The notes under the pieces were generated by a model, which searched no databases, was not told the origin of the DNA, and saw nothing but the letters and a program-made list of their open reading frames with translations. Below, in pieces: positions 27,101 through 34,559 of a stretch of 64,000 bases of DNA. The position numbers and the translations under genes were made by a program. The stretch is from assembly GCA_050747525.1 (NCBI GenBank), contig JBOGOC010000088.1:1-64000 (forward strand). The letters are read 5' to 3'. The DNA comes from JBOGOC01 sp050747525 (GTDB lineage: Bacteria; Acidobacteriota; Polarisedimenticolia; JACPZX01; DASXTC01). Position 1 is the stretch's first letter. Each line of letters starts with the position of its first letter.

Positions 27101-30100
27101 CTCACCTGCGAAGAAGCCGGCCGCCGTGCCCGTCGAGGTGAGGGTGGTCCCGAGCCCGAAGTGCTGGATGCTGTCGGATCGCACCGGCGCGTTGACGACG
27201 AGCGTCGCCTCAAGGGCGCCGTCGAGGTAGAGCTTCCAGGTGTTCCCGTCATAGGTGGCCGCGGCGTGATACCAGGTGTTGTTGGCCAGAGGTGTCACGC
27301 CACTGACCGGATGGTTCTGCCCGAGCGGACCGGGCCCGCCCACGCCTTCCTCGAAGTCGGCGGCCAGGACGTTGCCCGCGGTGTTGATCCCGAGGATGTA
27401 GTTGCCGTCGACGTTCGTCCCTTCCGACTGGGCCGCCCCCTTGGCCACCAGTGGAAGGAGCGCCGTGATGCCCCCCGACCCGGTGCCGGTGGTGGTGCCG
27501 GCCCCCGTACGCCGGAACCAGGTCTCGATCGTGAACGCCGCCGCGTCCAGACCGGGCGCGGCTCCCATGCTGACGTACTGGCTGGTGCCGTTCAGCTGCA
27601 GGGCGAACGCGTTGCCCCCCACGCAGGAGTCCGTGGTGCACGCATTGGCGTCGTCGCAGTCGCCTCCCGTGGCGCACTGCTCGACACACAGGCCCGTCCC
27701 GAAGTCGCACACGTCCCCCGACGGGCAGTCGGCCACGTGCTCGCAGCCGGTCTCCGGATCGCAGCTGTCGGCGGTGCAGGCCACGCCGTCATCGCACGTC
27801 GCGACGGCGTGCTGGCATCCGTCGAGCGGGTCACAGCTGTCGACCGTGCAGGCGTCCGCGTCGTCGCAGCTCAGATTGGTCCCGGCCTGGCAGACGCCGC
27901 CGGAGCAGGTCTCCGTTCCGTTGCAGACGTTGGTGTCCAGGCACTCCTCGTTCCCGTTGCAGGGATGGCAGCCGGGAATCATCTCGTGCGCGCACAGTCC
28001 CGAGGCCAGAGGCGCCTTGTCGGCCGCGCTCCAGACCGGGCCGTTGGTCAGGGTGCCGTTCTCGGCCGGAGACGTGGAGTCATTGGCCGTGGTGCCGCCG
28101 TTCTCGTTGAGCCCCCATCGGCCCACCAGGCCCGCGCTCGACGTGATCTCCAGAGTCATCGCGGTCTGGATCTCCGTCTGGGTGCGGGCGTGGCTCCAGA
28201 TGCGCGCCTCGTCCAGGAGCCCCTGGAAGGCGCCCAGCCGGGTCCCGGTGGAGGTCAGAAGGGCGCCCAGACCCGCGTGCTGGATGCTGTCCGACCGCGG
28301 CGTGAACGCCCCCACGGTGAGCGTGGCTTCCGGATTGCCGTTCAGGTACAGCCGCCACGTCGTCCCGTCGTACGTCGCCGCGGCGTGATACCACGTGTTG
28401 TTCACGATCGGCGTCGTGCCCGAGACCGGATGGTTGAGTCCGGTCGCCGAATCCTCGAAGTCCGCGGCCAGCACGTTGCCCGCCGTGTTGATCCCCAGGA
28501 GGTAGTTGGCGTCGAGGTTCGAGCCGTCCGCCTCGGGCGCCCCTTTGCTCACCAGCGGCACGAGCGACGGGATGCCTCCCGTGCCGGTCGAGTTCCCGAT
28601 ACCCGTTCCCGTCCTCTTGAACCACGTCTCCACGGTGAACTGCGCGCTCCCCAGCCCTGGCGCGGCGCCGAAGGTGACGTAGTCGTTGGTCCCGTCGAAG
28701 GCCAGCGCGGAGACGTTTCCGCCCTCGCACGTGTCGATGGTGCAGGGATCGGCGTCGGAGCAGTCGGCCGCGATGGAGCAGGCCACGGCCGGCTCCTCGC
28801 AGAATCCCGTCTCGACGTCGCAGACCTCTCCCTGCGGGCAGGAGACTGGCTCGTGCTCGCAGCCCGTCAGAGCATCACAGGAGTCCGTGGTGCAGAGGTC
28901 GCCGTCACCGCAGTCGACCGCGACGCTCGAGCAGCCGTCGACGGGATCGCAGGAGTCGGTGGTGCAGGCATCGGCGTCGTCGCAGTCGAGGGGCGTGCCG
29001 GCCTGGCAGGTGCTGGCGACACAGGTCTCGATGCCGTTGCACAGGTTGCCGTCGGCGCACTCCGAGTCCTGCGAGCAGGTGAGCGCGGTGGTGAAGGAAT
29101 GCCGGGCGCTCGTCGCCGCATCGGTGCCGTCGCTGACCGTCGTGTACCACTCGTACTGCCGGCCCGGCTGCCGTCCCGGCCAGGAGACGCACGCCGTGCC
29201 GCCGCTCGCTTCGATGTCGCTGCCGATCGTCACGAACGGCGAGCCGCCGTCCATGTCGTAGGAGAGGACGAAGTCGTTCTGCGCGGTCCCCGCGACGTTG
29301 TCGGCATGAGTGTTGATGAACTGGCCGAGCGTGGGCGAATAGGTCTCCACGTGGATGGTGCCGTCGGCGGGTGAGAAGCTCATGATTCTCAGCCACCCGT
29401 TGCCGCCGTTCGGGCGCGACTGATAGTCCGACTTGAGCGTCCGGATGGTGTTCCCGTTGTAGGTGTCGATGCGGCGGCTCGCCTGATCGAGGTGCCCGCC
29501 CAGCATCAGGAAGAGGTTCGGGTTCCCCTTGAGGGCATCGTAGATGGCCTGACCCTGATTGCCGAACGAGGTGCTCGTGCCGGACTCCAGGATGTAGTGG
29601 GTGGTCAGCATGGCCCGCCTTCCCGGGTACGCCTTCAGCACGCTGTCGGCCCAGGCGAGCACGGCCTGCCGGAGGGGGGTGTCGCTCGGCATGAATTCGA
29701 GGTGCAGCGCGATGAAGTCCATGCCGCCGGCGCTGAACAGATCGAAATGGTTGTCGTTGTTCACGCCGTAGTGCCCGCCGTAGTACAGACGGCCGTTGAA
29801 GCGGGAGACACCGAACCAGGCGTTGAACGCGGACGTGGTGGCCCCTTCATTCGCGAGGGTGCCCGGATCTCCGGCGGGCGTCTGGTCGTGGTTCCCCACC
29901 GCGATGCCGAACGGCAGCCCGAAGGGCTGTCCGGCGTAGGGGTTGTTCTCGATGACGCTCCAGCCCGCGTCCGCGTTGATCAGCTGCTGGTTGATGGAGG
30001 CGTTGTCCACGCAGTCGCCCAGCTGGGTCACGAATGCGATGTTCCTGGACACGCGGTTGTCCACGATCCACTGCGTCTGCGTCGTGTAGGTCGACGGGAA

Positions 30101-30922
30101 GCTGGCTGAGTAATACTGGGTGTCCGGCAGCGCGATGATGGTGAAGTCCTCACCCACGGCACCGGTGATCTCGCGGCCGAAGAAGGTCGTGGTCAGTGGG
30201 CTGCTGTCCGGGTCGTCGACGTCCACGCAGAGCATCGGGTTCAGCGCCACACCCGCCGATCCGGACGACGGAGACGGGCTGGTGGATGCCGGAAGGGCGT
30301 TGGTCACGCGCAGCTCGGCGATGAGCGTGAGGTCGGAGCTGCCGAGGGTGGCGTTCAGCGCGTGCACGGCGAGCACGTTCGTCCCCGGAATGAGCTGGCC
30401 CAGGAAGGAATTCAGGCTGATCGTCTCGGGAGCATTCCCGCTCGCTCCGCCCGAAGCCTCGTGCGACGAGGAGGCCATCGAGCTGATGGTGAGAGCTCCG
30501 GCCGGGACGTTCCTGCGCGCCACTTCCACGCCGTTGAGGTACGCGACGAACCCATCGTCGTAGTCCACCTTGAGGTCCAGACCGTCGATGGCCGACGGGC
30601 TGGGCACGTCGAAGAGCCGGCGCATGTAGACGGTCGAATAGCCGTTCTGCATGTCGGCCAGAACGGTGGCGTCGTCTCCGTCCCCGTAGCCGATCCCGCT
30701 CGCTCCCGACAGCCATCCCGCCTCGTCGAAGCCGGCCGTGTTCCACTCGGCCGGCGGCTGGACGGTCCCCTTCATGTATCTCCACGTGTCGCCGCGCAGG
30801 ATCGGCAGCGGCGGCTCCGTGGCCTGGCCCATCGAAACCGGAACCATTGAGAAGACGGCAAGCGTCGCGCCCAGAAGAAGTCCCGCGATCCTGAGTTTCC
30901 CCGACAGCTCGAAACGTGACAT
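24179..30922 (-). CDS. Giant secreted metallophosphoesterase/LamG/Cys-rich protein
   Basis: 2247 residues. Order: signal peptide (1-33); a jelly-roll domain (~35-210); a metallophosphoesterase (~262-480) with LPDTQYY, QLGDCVDN, VGNHDQ and GGHLD; an Ig-like segment (~535-625); then blocks of Asp/Cys repeats (CDDADACTTDSCDP, CSDGDACNGVETC) alternating with four LamG/concanavalin-like domains at ~734-974, ~1104-1344, ~1474-1707 and ~1807-2069. The last ~110 residues are the shared module with WYLIRGRDTCGTGSWG and a final Ala-Cys-Pro. Metallophosphoesterase active residues look intact except that GHxH is GHLD. Probably a very large surface protein binding and hydrolysing phosphoesters; substrate unknown. 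Confidence 0.85.
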   Translation of the reverse strand: MSRFELSGKLRIAGLLLGATLAVFSMVPVSMGQATEPPLPILRGDTWRYMKGTVQPPAEWNTAGFDEAGWLSGASGIGYGDGDDATVLADMQNGYSTVYMRRLFDVPSPSAIDGLDLKVDYDDGFVAYLNGVEVARRNVPAGALTISSMASSSHEASGGASGNAPETISLNSFLGQLIPGTNVLAVHALNATLGSSDLTLIAELRVTNALPASTSPSPSSGSAGVALNPMLCVDVDDPDSSPLTTTFFGREITGAVGEDFTIIALPDTQYYSASFPSTYTTQTQWIVDNRVSRNIAFVTQLGDCVDNASINQQLINADAGWSVIENNPYAGQPFGLPFGIAVGNHDQTPAGDPGTLANEGATTSAFNAWFGVSRFNGRLYYGGHYGVNNDNHFDLFSAGGMDFIALHLEFMPSDTPLRQAVLAWADSVLKAYPGRRAMLTTHYILESGTSTSFGNQGQAIYDALKGNPNLFLMLGGHLDQASRRIDTYNGNTIRTLKSDYQSRPNGGNGWLRIMSFSPADGTIHVETYSPTLGQFINTHADNVAGTAQNDFVLSYDMDGGSPFVTIGSDIEASGGTACVSWPGRQPGRQYEWYTTVSDGTDAATSARHSFTTALTCSQDSECADGNLCNGIETCVASTCQAGTPLDCDDADACTTDSCDPVDGCSSVAVDCGDGDLCTTDSCDALTGCEHEPVSCPQGEVCDVETGFCEEPAVACSIAADCSDADPCTIDTCEGGNVSALAFDGTNDYVTFGAAPGLGSAQFTVETWFKRTGTGIGNSTGTGGIPSLVPLVSKGAPEADGSNLDANYLLGINTAGNVLAADFEDSATGLNHPVSGTTPIVNNTWYHAAATYDGTTWRLYLNGNPEATLTVGAFTPRSDSIQHAGLGALLTSTGTRLGAFQGLLDEARIWSHARTQTEIQTAMTLEITSSAGLVGRWGLNENGGTTANDSTSPAENGTLTNGPVWSAADKAPLASGLCAHEMIPGCHPCNGNEECLDTNVCNGTETCSGGVCQAGTNLSCDDADACTVDSCDPLDGCQHAVATCDDGVACTADSCDPETGCEHVADCPSGDVCDFGTGLCVEQCATGGDCDDANACTTDSCVGGNAFALQLNGTSQYVSMGAAPGLDAAAFTIETWFRRTGAGTTTGTGSGGITALLPLVAKGAAQSEGTNVDGNYILGINTAGNVLAADFEEGVGGPGPLGQNHPVSGVTPLANNTWYHAAATYDGNTWKLYLDGALEATLVVNAPVRSDSIQHFGLGTTLTSTGTAAGFFAGELDEVRVWNRVLGQPEIQANMNVPLTTGTGLIGRWGFEDGVTVTDSTAPAENGALFNAPVFDPTDKPLLQAGNCSHAATTCNDGNLCTTDSCDPGLGCVFTPVACSDGDACNGVETCNPGDGQCVGGTPLDCNDGNSCTLDSCSGGGCGHTAVSDGTTCDDGSGCTSGDTCSAGVCGGAPDTSICDDGNSCTGDVCAAAAAQGALSFDGTNDYVTFGGASELGSAQFTIETWFKRTGTGIANQTGSGGIPSLIPLVTKGAPEADGSNVDANYILGINTAGNVLAADFEDTATGLNHPLSGTTPIANDTWYHAAATYDGTTWRLYLNGGLEVTLAVGAFTPRSDSIQHAGLGAMLTSTGTRLGAFQGMLDEARIWNHARTPAEIFTASTRRITSMPGLVGRWGLDEGTGASALDSTSPASNGTLTNFNLATAWVAGAPALAAVGCSSSTLPDGSSCTADSNACTVDTCSSGTCGAAYSPAPGCCAEDAQCDDGNTTTVDACLSGSCQNAAPVSCTAVGQCDDANACTADACVGGNVSALNFAGTNDYVTMGAAAGETALGARAFTLEAWVRRDGASWGTTTSTGTGGVTAVPLVTKGRGEAENSNVDCNYFLGITATGRPVADFEQFAAGGGWSAGQNHPACSSASIADQSWHHVAVTYSTTTGWRFYIDGVEGTTADGTSCTTCSPAGSCPQNPGVEPRYDSIQHFGLGTAMTSAPLAAGSYAGVMDEVRVWNRALTQAEIQAGLSQEIASATNLIGRWGLNENGGASAADSTSPAQNGTLTASPAWSPADKAPLAGICHHTSGGAGAVCRAATGTCDVAETCTGSSSFCPSNLSQPNGTTCSDGNACTQNDTCQGGACAPGTPLPPPGEASNVTFGADNLTLGWDPLSGTAPPVVFDVARGLMSQPPITSGANGACTDTGIGVQQATDATVPAVGEIFWYLIRGRDTCGTGSWGFAEDNGVPTTERHVNDACP
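24700..28730 (-). repeat. Four tandem LamG units within the giant protein
   Basis: The four ~700-bp LamG-coding units lie near 28000-28730, 26890-27620, 25770-26510 and 24700-25500, separated by Cys-rich repeat DNA. Units one and three are nearly identical in sequence (FDGTNDYVTFG, YHAAATYDGTTWRLYLNG, DSIQHAGLGA, GAFQG, DEARIW). Unit two is close and unit four more diverged, pointing to intragenic duplication. Confidence 0.85.
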
Positions 30923-31190
30923 GACCCCCCCTGGGCGCCCTTGGAAAGAATCGGTCTCTGTGGCGAGTGGCGAGCGCCCCCCCGGCGCGGTGGTTCAGCT
31001 CAGGAGGCGGGCCCGCCCCCGGACACACCTGAGCCCGGCGATTCCGACAAGGATGTGGCGAATGGTACGGCCACATATGAGGTTTGTCGCGCAGAATCGG
31101 CACGGAACTGTCACTTAGTCGGCAAAGTTACGGCTTTGTTTTAGAGACATTACGGAAGAAGCGTCATGTCCCAGGACGGGTCCGCGTGTT
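30923..31190. other. 268-nt intergenic region, locally AT-rich
   Basis: Between the giant secreted protein gene and the end of the TPR kinase gene, both on the minus strand. About 31065-31160 is distinctly AT-richer than its surroundings and probably holds the promoter for the giant gene. I see no convincing -35/-10 pair, hairpin terminator or small gene. Confidence 0.4.
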
Positions 31191-33623
31191 TCAGCGCTTT
31201 GCGGCTTCGCCGCCGTCGGCCCGCGCGGCCGAGGCATTGCGGCGCACCTGGGCGAGAAGAGCGTCGAACTCGGGGCCGTGGAGCGATTGCAGCTCAGTGT
31301 CGGCGGCCATTCCCTCGGCGTCGATGTAGCCGCCCTCGACGTTTTGCCTGAGCCGGGCCATCGCCTTGTCGCGGTCCCCGCGCAGGGCGGAGACGCATGC
31401 CAGGTTGTACACGGAGGTGAGGGTGTCTGCGTGCCTGGGCCCCCTCAGGCGATTGCGAATCTCGAGCGTCTGCGTGTGCAGACGCTCGGCCTCATCGAGC
31501 CGTCCCATGCTCTGATAGGAAAGCGCCACATTGTTCATGGACCAGAGGACCGCCTCGTGTTCCGGTCCCAGGACGCGCCTCTGGATCTCGAGGGTCTTGA
31601 GGCTGAGACGCAAGGCTTCATCGTAGCGGCCCTGGTCATGGTACAGAAGAGCCAGGTTGCTCATCCTCCCGAGAACTCTCGGATGCTCCTCTCCCAGAAT
31701 GCGCTTCTGGATCTCCAACACCTGGATTCCAAGCTGCTCCGCCTCAGCGAATCGGCGCTGTTTCCTGTACAGCTTGGCCAGGGCAGCCATGGACAACAGC
31801 GTGTCCGGGTGCTCGGGCCCGTGAAGGCGATTACGAATCTCAAGAACCTCCGCCTGCGCATGCCCCGCCTCGTCGTATCGGCGCTGGTCGTAATACAGGA
31901 GTGCAAGGTTGTACATCGATCGAACGGTATCGGCGTGCTCGGGCCCCAGCACCCGCTTCTGGATCGCGATCGCCTCCGAATAGAGTTGCTCCGCCTCGGC
32001 GTACCGCGCCTCACGGTGGTATGCCGAGGCGAGGTTCATCATGGATCGGAGCGTTTCCGCGTGCTCGCGCCCGAGCACGCGCTTCTGCATCTCCAGCGTC
32101 CGGAATTGGAGTCTTTCCGCTTCCTCGTTCCGGGACTGATACCCGTACAGGAATCCGAGGCTGGCCATCGAAGCGAGCGTATCGGGATGTTCCGGCCCCA
32201 GGACGCGGCTTTGGATATCAAGTGCTTTCGTCAGGAGCGACTCGGCTGGGGCGTATAGGCCCAGGTTCATGTACACGTCCCCCATGATCCTCGCCAACTC
32301 GGCCTGCACCTCGGGCTGATCCACGAGTTGTGTGTCGATGGTCCCGGCGGCCTTGTCCAGAAGCTCCCGCGCCGTGATGGAGCTTCCACGCGCTTCACTC
32401 GGGTCCGACACCTTGAAGAGATCCTTCAGAAAGTCCGCCACGCGCTTCTTCGATTCGGCCTCGGTGCGGGCGCTCACCTCCGCACGGCGCGCGCGCACGA
32501 AGCCCACCGTCGATCCGATCGTCCCCGCGCCCAGGCTCACGGCCATGACCGCCGCCGCGGCCACGCCCAGCCGGTGCCGGCGCACGAACTTCCGGACCCG
32601 GTACCCGGTCGAGGGTGCGCGGGCCAGCACCGGCTCGAAGCTCAGGAAGCGTCTGAGATCCGCCGCGAGCTCCGACGGCGACTGATAGCGGCGCGCACGG
32701 TCCTTCTCGAGCGCGCGCATGGTGATCCAGTCGAGATCCCCCTGGAGCTCACGGCGCATTGCCTGCGGCGCCGTCCGCCGCCGGCTGGCCCATTCGTCTG
32801 ACCGGGTGCCCTCCGCAGACACGCGGGCGCTCGGCCTCATGGGTTCCTGCTCGCGGATTTTCCGGCGCATATCGTCGATTCCCGCCTCACCGGGGTCCCG
32901 CGACAAGGGCCGGATGCCGACCAGGAGCTCGTACAGCATGACGCCCAGGGAGTAGACGTCGGAGCGCGTGTCGACATCCGGGTGCCCGACGCCCGCCTGC
33001 TCCGGGCTCATGTACTCGAGGGTCCCGACAATCATGCCGAGCTCGGTGTGCAGGGTCCGATCCGTCAGGCGCTCGGCGAGCGCCTTGGCAAGACCGAAAT
33101 CGATGATCTTCACGACCGGCCGATCGCCCTGGAGGCTGACCAGCACGTTCGACGGTTTCAGGTCGCGGTGGATCACCGCCTTCTGGTGCGCGTGCTGCAC
33201 GCCCTCGCAGACCTGCAGGAACAGCTCGATGCGATCGCGGTTGGTCAGCTTGTGCCGGTCGCAGTGCTCGGTGATCGGCGAGCCCTGGACGTACTCCATC
33301 ACGAAGTAGGGGCGCCCCTCGGGCGTCGTGCCGGCGTCGTGGATCGAGGCAATGGCCGGATGGTCCATCAAGGCCAGCGCCTGCCGCTCGGCCTCGAACC
33401 GCGCGATGATCTGCGCGGAATCCATCCCCAGCTTGATGACCTTCAGCGCGACCTGCCGCTTCACCGGCTCGGTCTGCTCGGCGAGGTAGACGATGCCCAT
33501 CCCGCCTTCGCCGCGCTTTTCGATGATGCGGTAGGACCCGATGCGCGTGGGCTCGTCCGCCTGCCCGCGCCCGGGAGTCGATCCCGAAGCAGTCGCGTGC
33601 TGACTCGGCCGGTCTCCGGACAT
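31191..33623 (-). CDS. Ser/Thr kinase with C-terminal TPR repeats
   Basis: 810 residues from the ATG at 33623, which has an AAAGGG ribosome site 7 nt upstream; a TTG two codons earlier is possible. Kinase motifs: RGEGGMGIVY, VALKVIKLG, HRDLKPSN near 152, DFGLAKAL, TLEYMSPEQ and RSDVYSLGV. A transmembrane helix lies at ~346-370. The extracytoplasmic half holds about eight 42-residue tetratricopeptide units of the kinesin-light-chain type (RVLGPEHPDTL recurs). TPRs should bind partner proteins, so the kinase may sense an envelope protein complex. Partner unknown. Confidence 0.92.
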   Translation of the reverse strand: MSGDRPSQHATASGSTPGRGQADEPTRIGSYRIIEKRGEGGMGIVYLAEQTEPVKRQVALKVIKLGMDSAQIIARFEAERQALALMDHPAIASIHDAGTTPEGRPYFVMEYVQGSPITEHCDRHKLTNRDRIELFLQVCEGVQHAHQKAVIHRDLKPSNVLVSLQGDRPVVKIIDFGLAKALAERLTDRTLHTELGMIVGTLEYMSPEQAGVGHPDVDTRSDVYSLGVMLYELLVGIRPLSRDPGEAGIDDMRRKIREQEPMRPSARVSAEGTRSDEWASRRRTAPQAMRRELQGDLDWITMRALEKDRARRYQSPSELAADLRRFLSFEPVLARAPSTGYRVRKFVRRHRLGVAAAAVMAVSLGAGTIGSTVGFVRARRAEVSARTEAESKKRVADFLKDLFKVSDPSEARGSSITARELLDKAAGTIDTQLVDQPEVQAELARIMGDVYMNLGLYAPAESLLTKALDIQSRVLGPEHPDTLASMASLGFLYGYQSRNEEAERLQFRTLEMQKRVLGREHAETLRSMMNLASAYHREARYAEAEQLYSEAIAIQKRVLGPEHADTVRSMYNLALLYYDQRRYDEAGHAQAEVLEIRNRLHGPEHPDTLLSMAALAKLYRKQRRFAEAEQLGIQVLEIQKRILGEEHPRVLGRMSNLALLYHDQGRYDEALRLSLKTLEIQRRVLGPEHEAVLWSMNNVALSYQSMGRLDEAERLHTQTLEIRNRLRGPRHADTLTSVYNLACVSALRGDRDKAMARLRQNVEGGYIDAEGMAADTELQSLHGPEFDALLAQVRRNASAARADGGEAAKR

Positions 33624-33687
33624 CTTCAATCCCTTTCCAGATTGTCAGACTCTATCACGAGTCTCATCTCAGTCCCTCCGGTTCGGG

Positions 33688-33693
33688 TATGCT
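33688..33693 (+). promoter_or_regulatory. Possible -10 hexamer TATGCT
   Basis: TATGCT ends 6 nt before the ATG at 33700. The gene has no Shine-Dalgarno sequence, so transcription could begin on the start codon and give a leaderless mRNA. Confidence 0.3.
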
Positions 33694-33699
33694 TGCGCC

Positions 33700-34245
33700 A
33701 TGCCTCACGTCTTCGAGCCAGCTCCCACAGGCCGGGCCAGGTGCCGCGGATGCGGCCGGGGCATCGAGCGCGGGGAGGTGCGTTTCGGCGAGCGGATCCC
33801 CAATCCTTTCGCGGAGGGGGAGACGACCCTCTGGTTCCATCCCCTTTGCGCGGCGTACAAGCGGCCGGAGCCGGTGCTCGAGGCGCTGGCGCAGTCGACC
33901 ACCGAGGTGCCCGCCCGCGAAGGCCTCGAGCGCGCGGCGCGCGGAAACTCAGTGCATCGACGCTTGCCACGCATCGACGGCGCCCAGCGGTCTCCGACCG
34001 GGCAGGCCAAGTGCCGCAGCTGCCGCGAACCCATCGCCCGCGGGGCCTGGCGCATCCGTCTCACGATCTACGAGGAGGGCCGCTTCAATCCCGCGGGGTT
34101 CGTGCATCTCGCGTGCCGCCAAGCCTACTTCGAGAACAACGAGATCCTGGAGCCGTTGCTTCACTTCAGTCCGGACCTGAGCGCGGAGGACCAGGAAGAG
34201 GTGAAGCGCGCCTCCGCGGCTGTCGGGGGCCCGCCAGCTTCCTGA
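33700..34245 (+). CDS. Protein with two PARP-type-like zinc fingers
   Basis: 181 residues in two similar halves. Each begins with a short basic segment (PTGRARCRGC; PTGQAKCRSC), then GI/PIxRG and R-rich strands, then a WFHPLC or GFVHLAC motif. The CxxC...HxxC arrangement is that of eukaryotic PARP-type zinc fingers, which read DNA breaks. No ADP-ribosyltransferase domain is present. Bacterial proteins of this type are uncharacterised. Fold and metal binding are inferred from the Cys/His spacing alone. It is divergent from the TPR kinase. Confidence 0.7.
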   Translation: MPHVFEPAPTGRARCRGCGRGIERGEVRFGERIPNPFAEGETTLWFHPLCAAYKRPEPVLEALAQSTTEVPAREGLERAARGNSVHRRLPRIDGAQRSPTGQAKCRSCREPIARGAWRIRLTIYEEGRFNPAGFVHLACRQAYFENNEILEPLLHFSPDLSAEDQEEVKRASAAVGGPPAS

Positions 34246-34343
34246 TTCCAGGGCATCACGGACCGTCCTGGGGTTAGAATCGGACCGCCAACGGGATGGA
34301 GCGACGGTCGCTTCGTCCGCGGCGGCAGCCGGTGGAGGAGGGT

Positions 34344-34547
34344 ATGAAGAAGATCGCGATCGGGATGGGGGCGTTGATGCTGACGCTGGCGGTGGCCGTG
34401 GCCACTCCGGCGCGAGTCGAGCAGACCAGCGAGAAGCTGCCCAAGTGCACCAGCGCGCTGTGCAAGAAGGTCGGCTGTTCCCCGAGCGTCCTGTGCGTTC
34501 GCGGCGCTTCGGTCGTTAACTGCGCCGACGTGTGCGGCGGAAACTGA
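34344..34547 (+). CDS. Small Cys-rich exported peptide
   Basis: 67 residues from the Met at 34344, preceded by GGAGGAGGGT. A signal peptide of about 24 residues ends near AVATPA. The mature part of ~43 residues has six cysteines (KCTSALCKKVGC, VLCVRG, NCADVC) and a C-terminal GGN. I recognise no family. The spacing suggests a disulfide-stabilised peptide. Its stop lies 12 nt from the stop of the convergent B12-binding radical SAM gene. No transporter or protease typical of a peptide natural-product cluster is adjacent. Confidence 0.6.
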   Translation: MKKIAIGMGALMLTLAVAVATPARVEQTSEKLPKCTSALCKKVGCSPSVLCVRGASVVNCADVCGGN

Positions 34548-34559
34548 GGACCGCGGCGC

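Noticed and set aside
26654..29374. 906-codon open frame on the plus strand
   Set aside because: Antisense to the LamG protein. It inherits the LamG duplication, so the apparent repeats are not evidence of coding.
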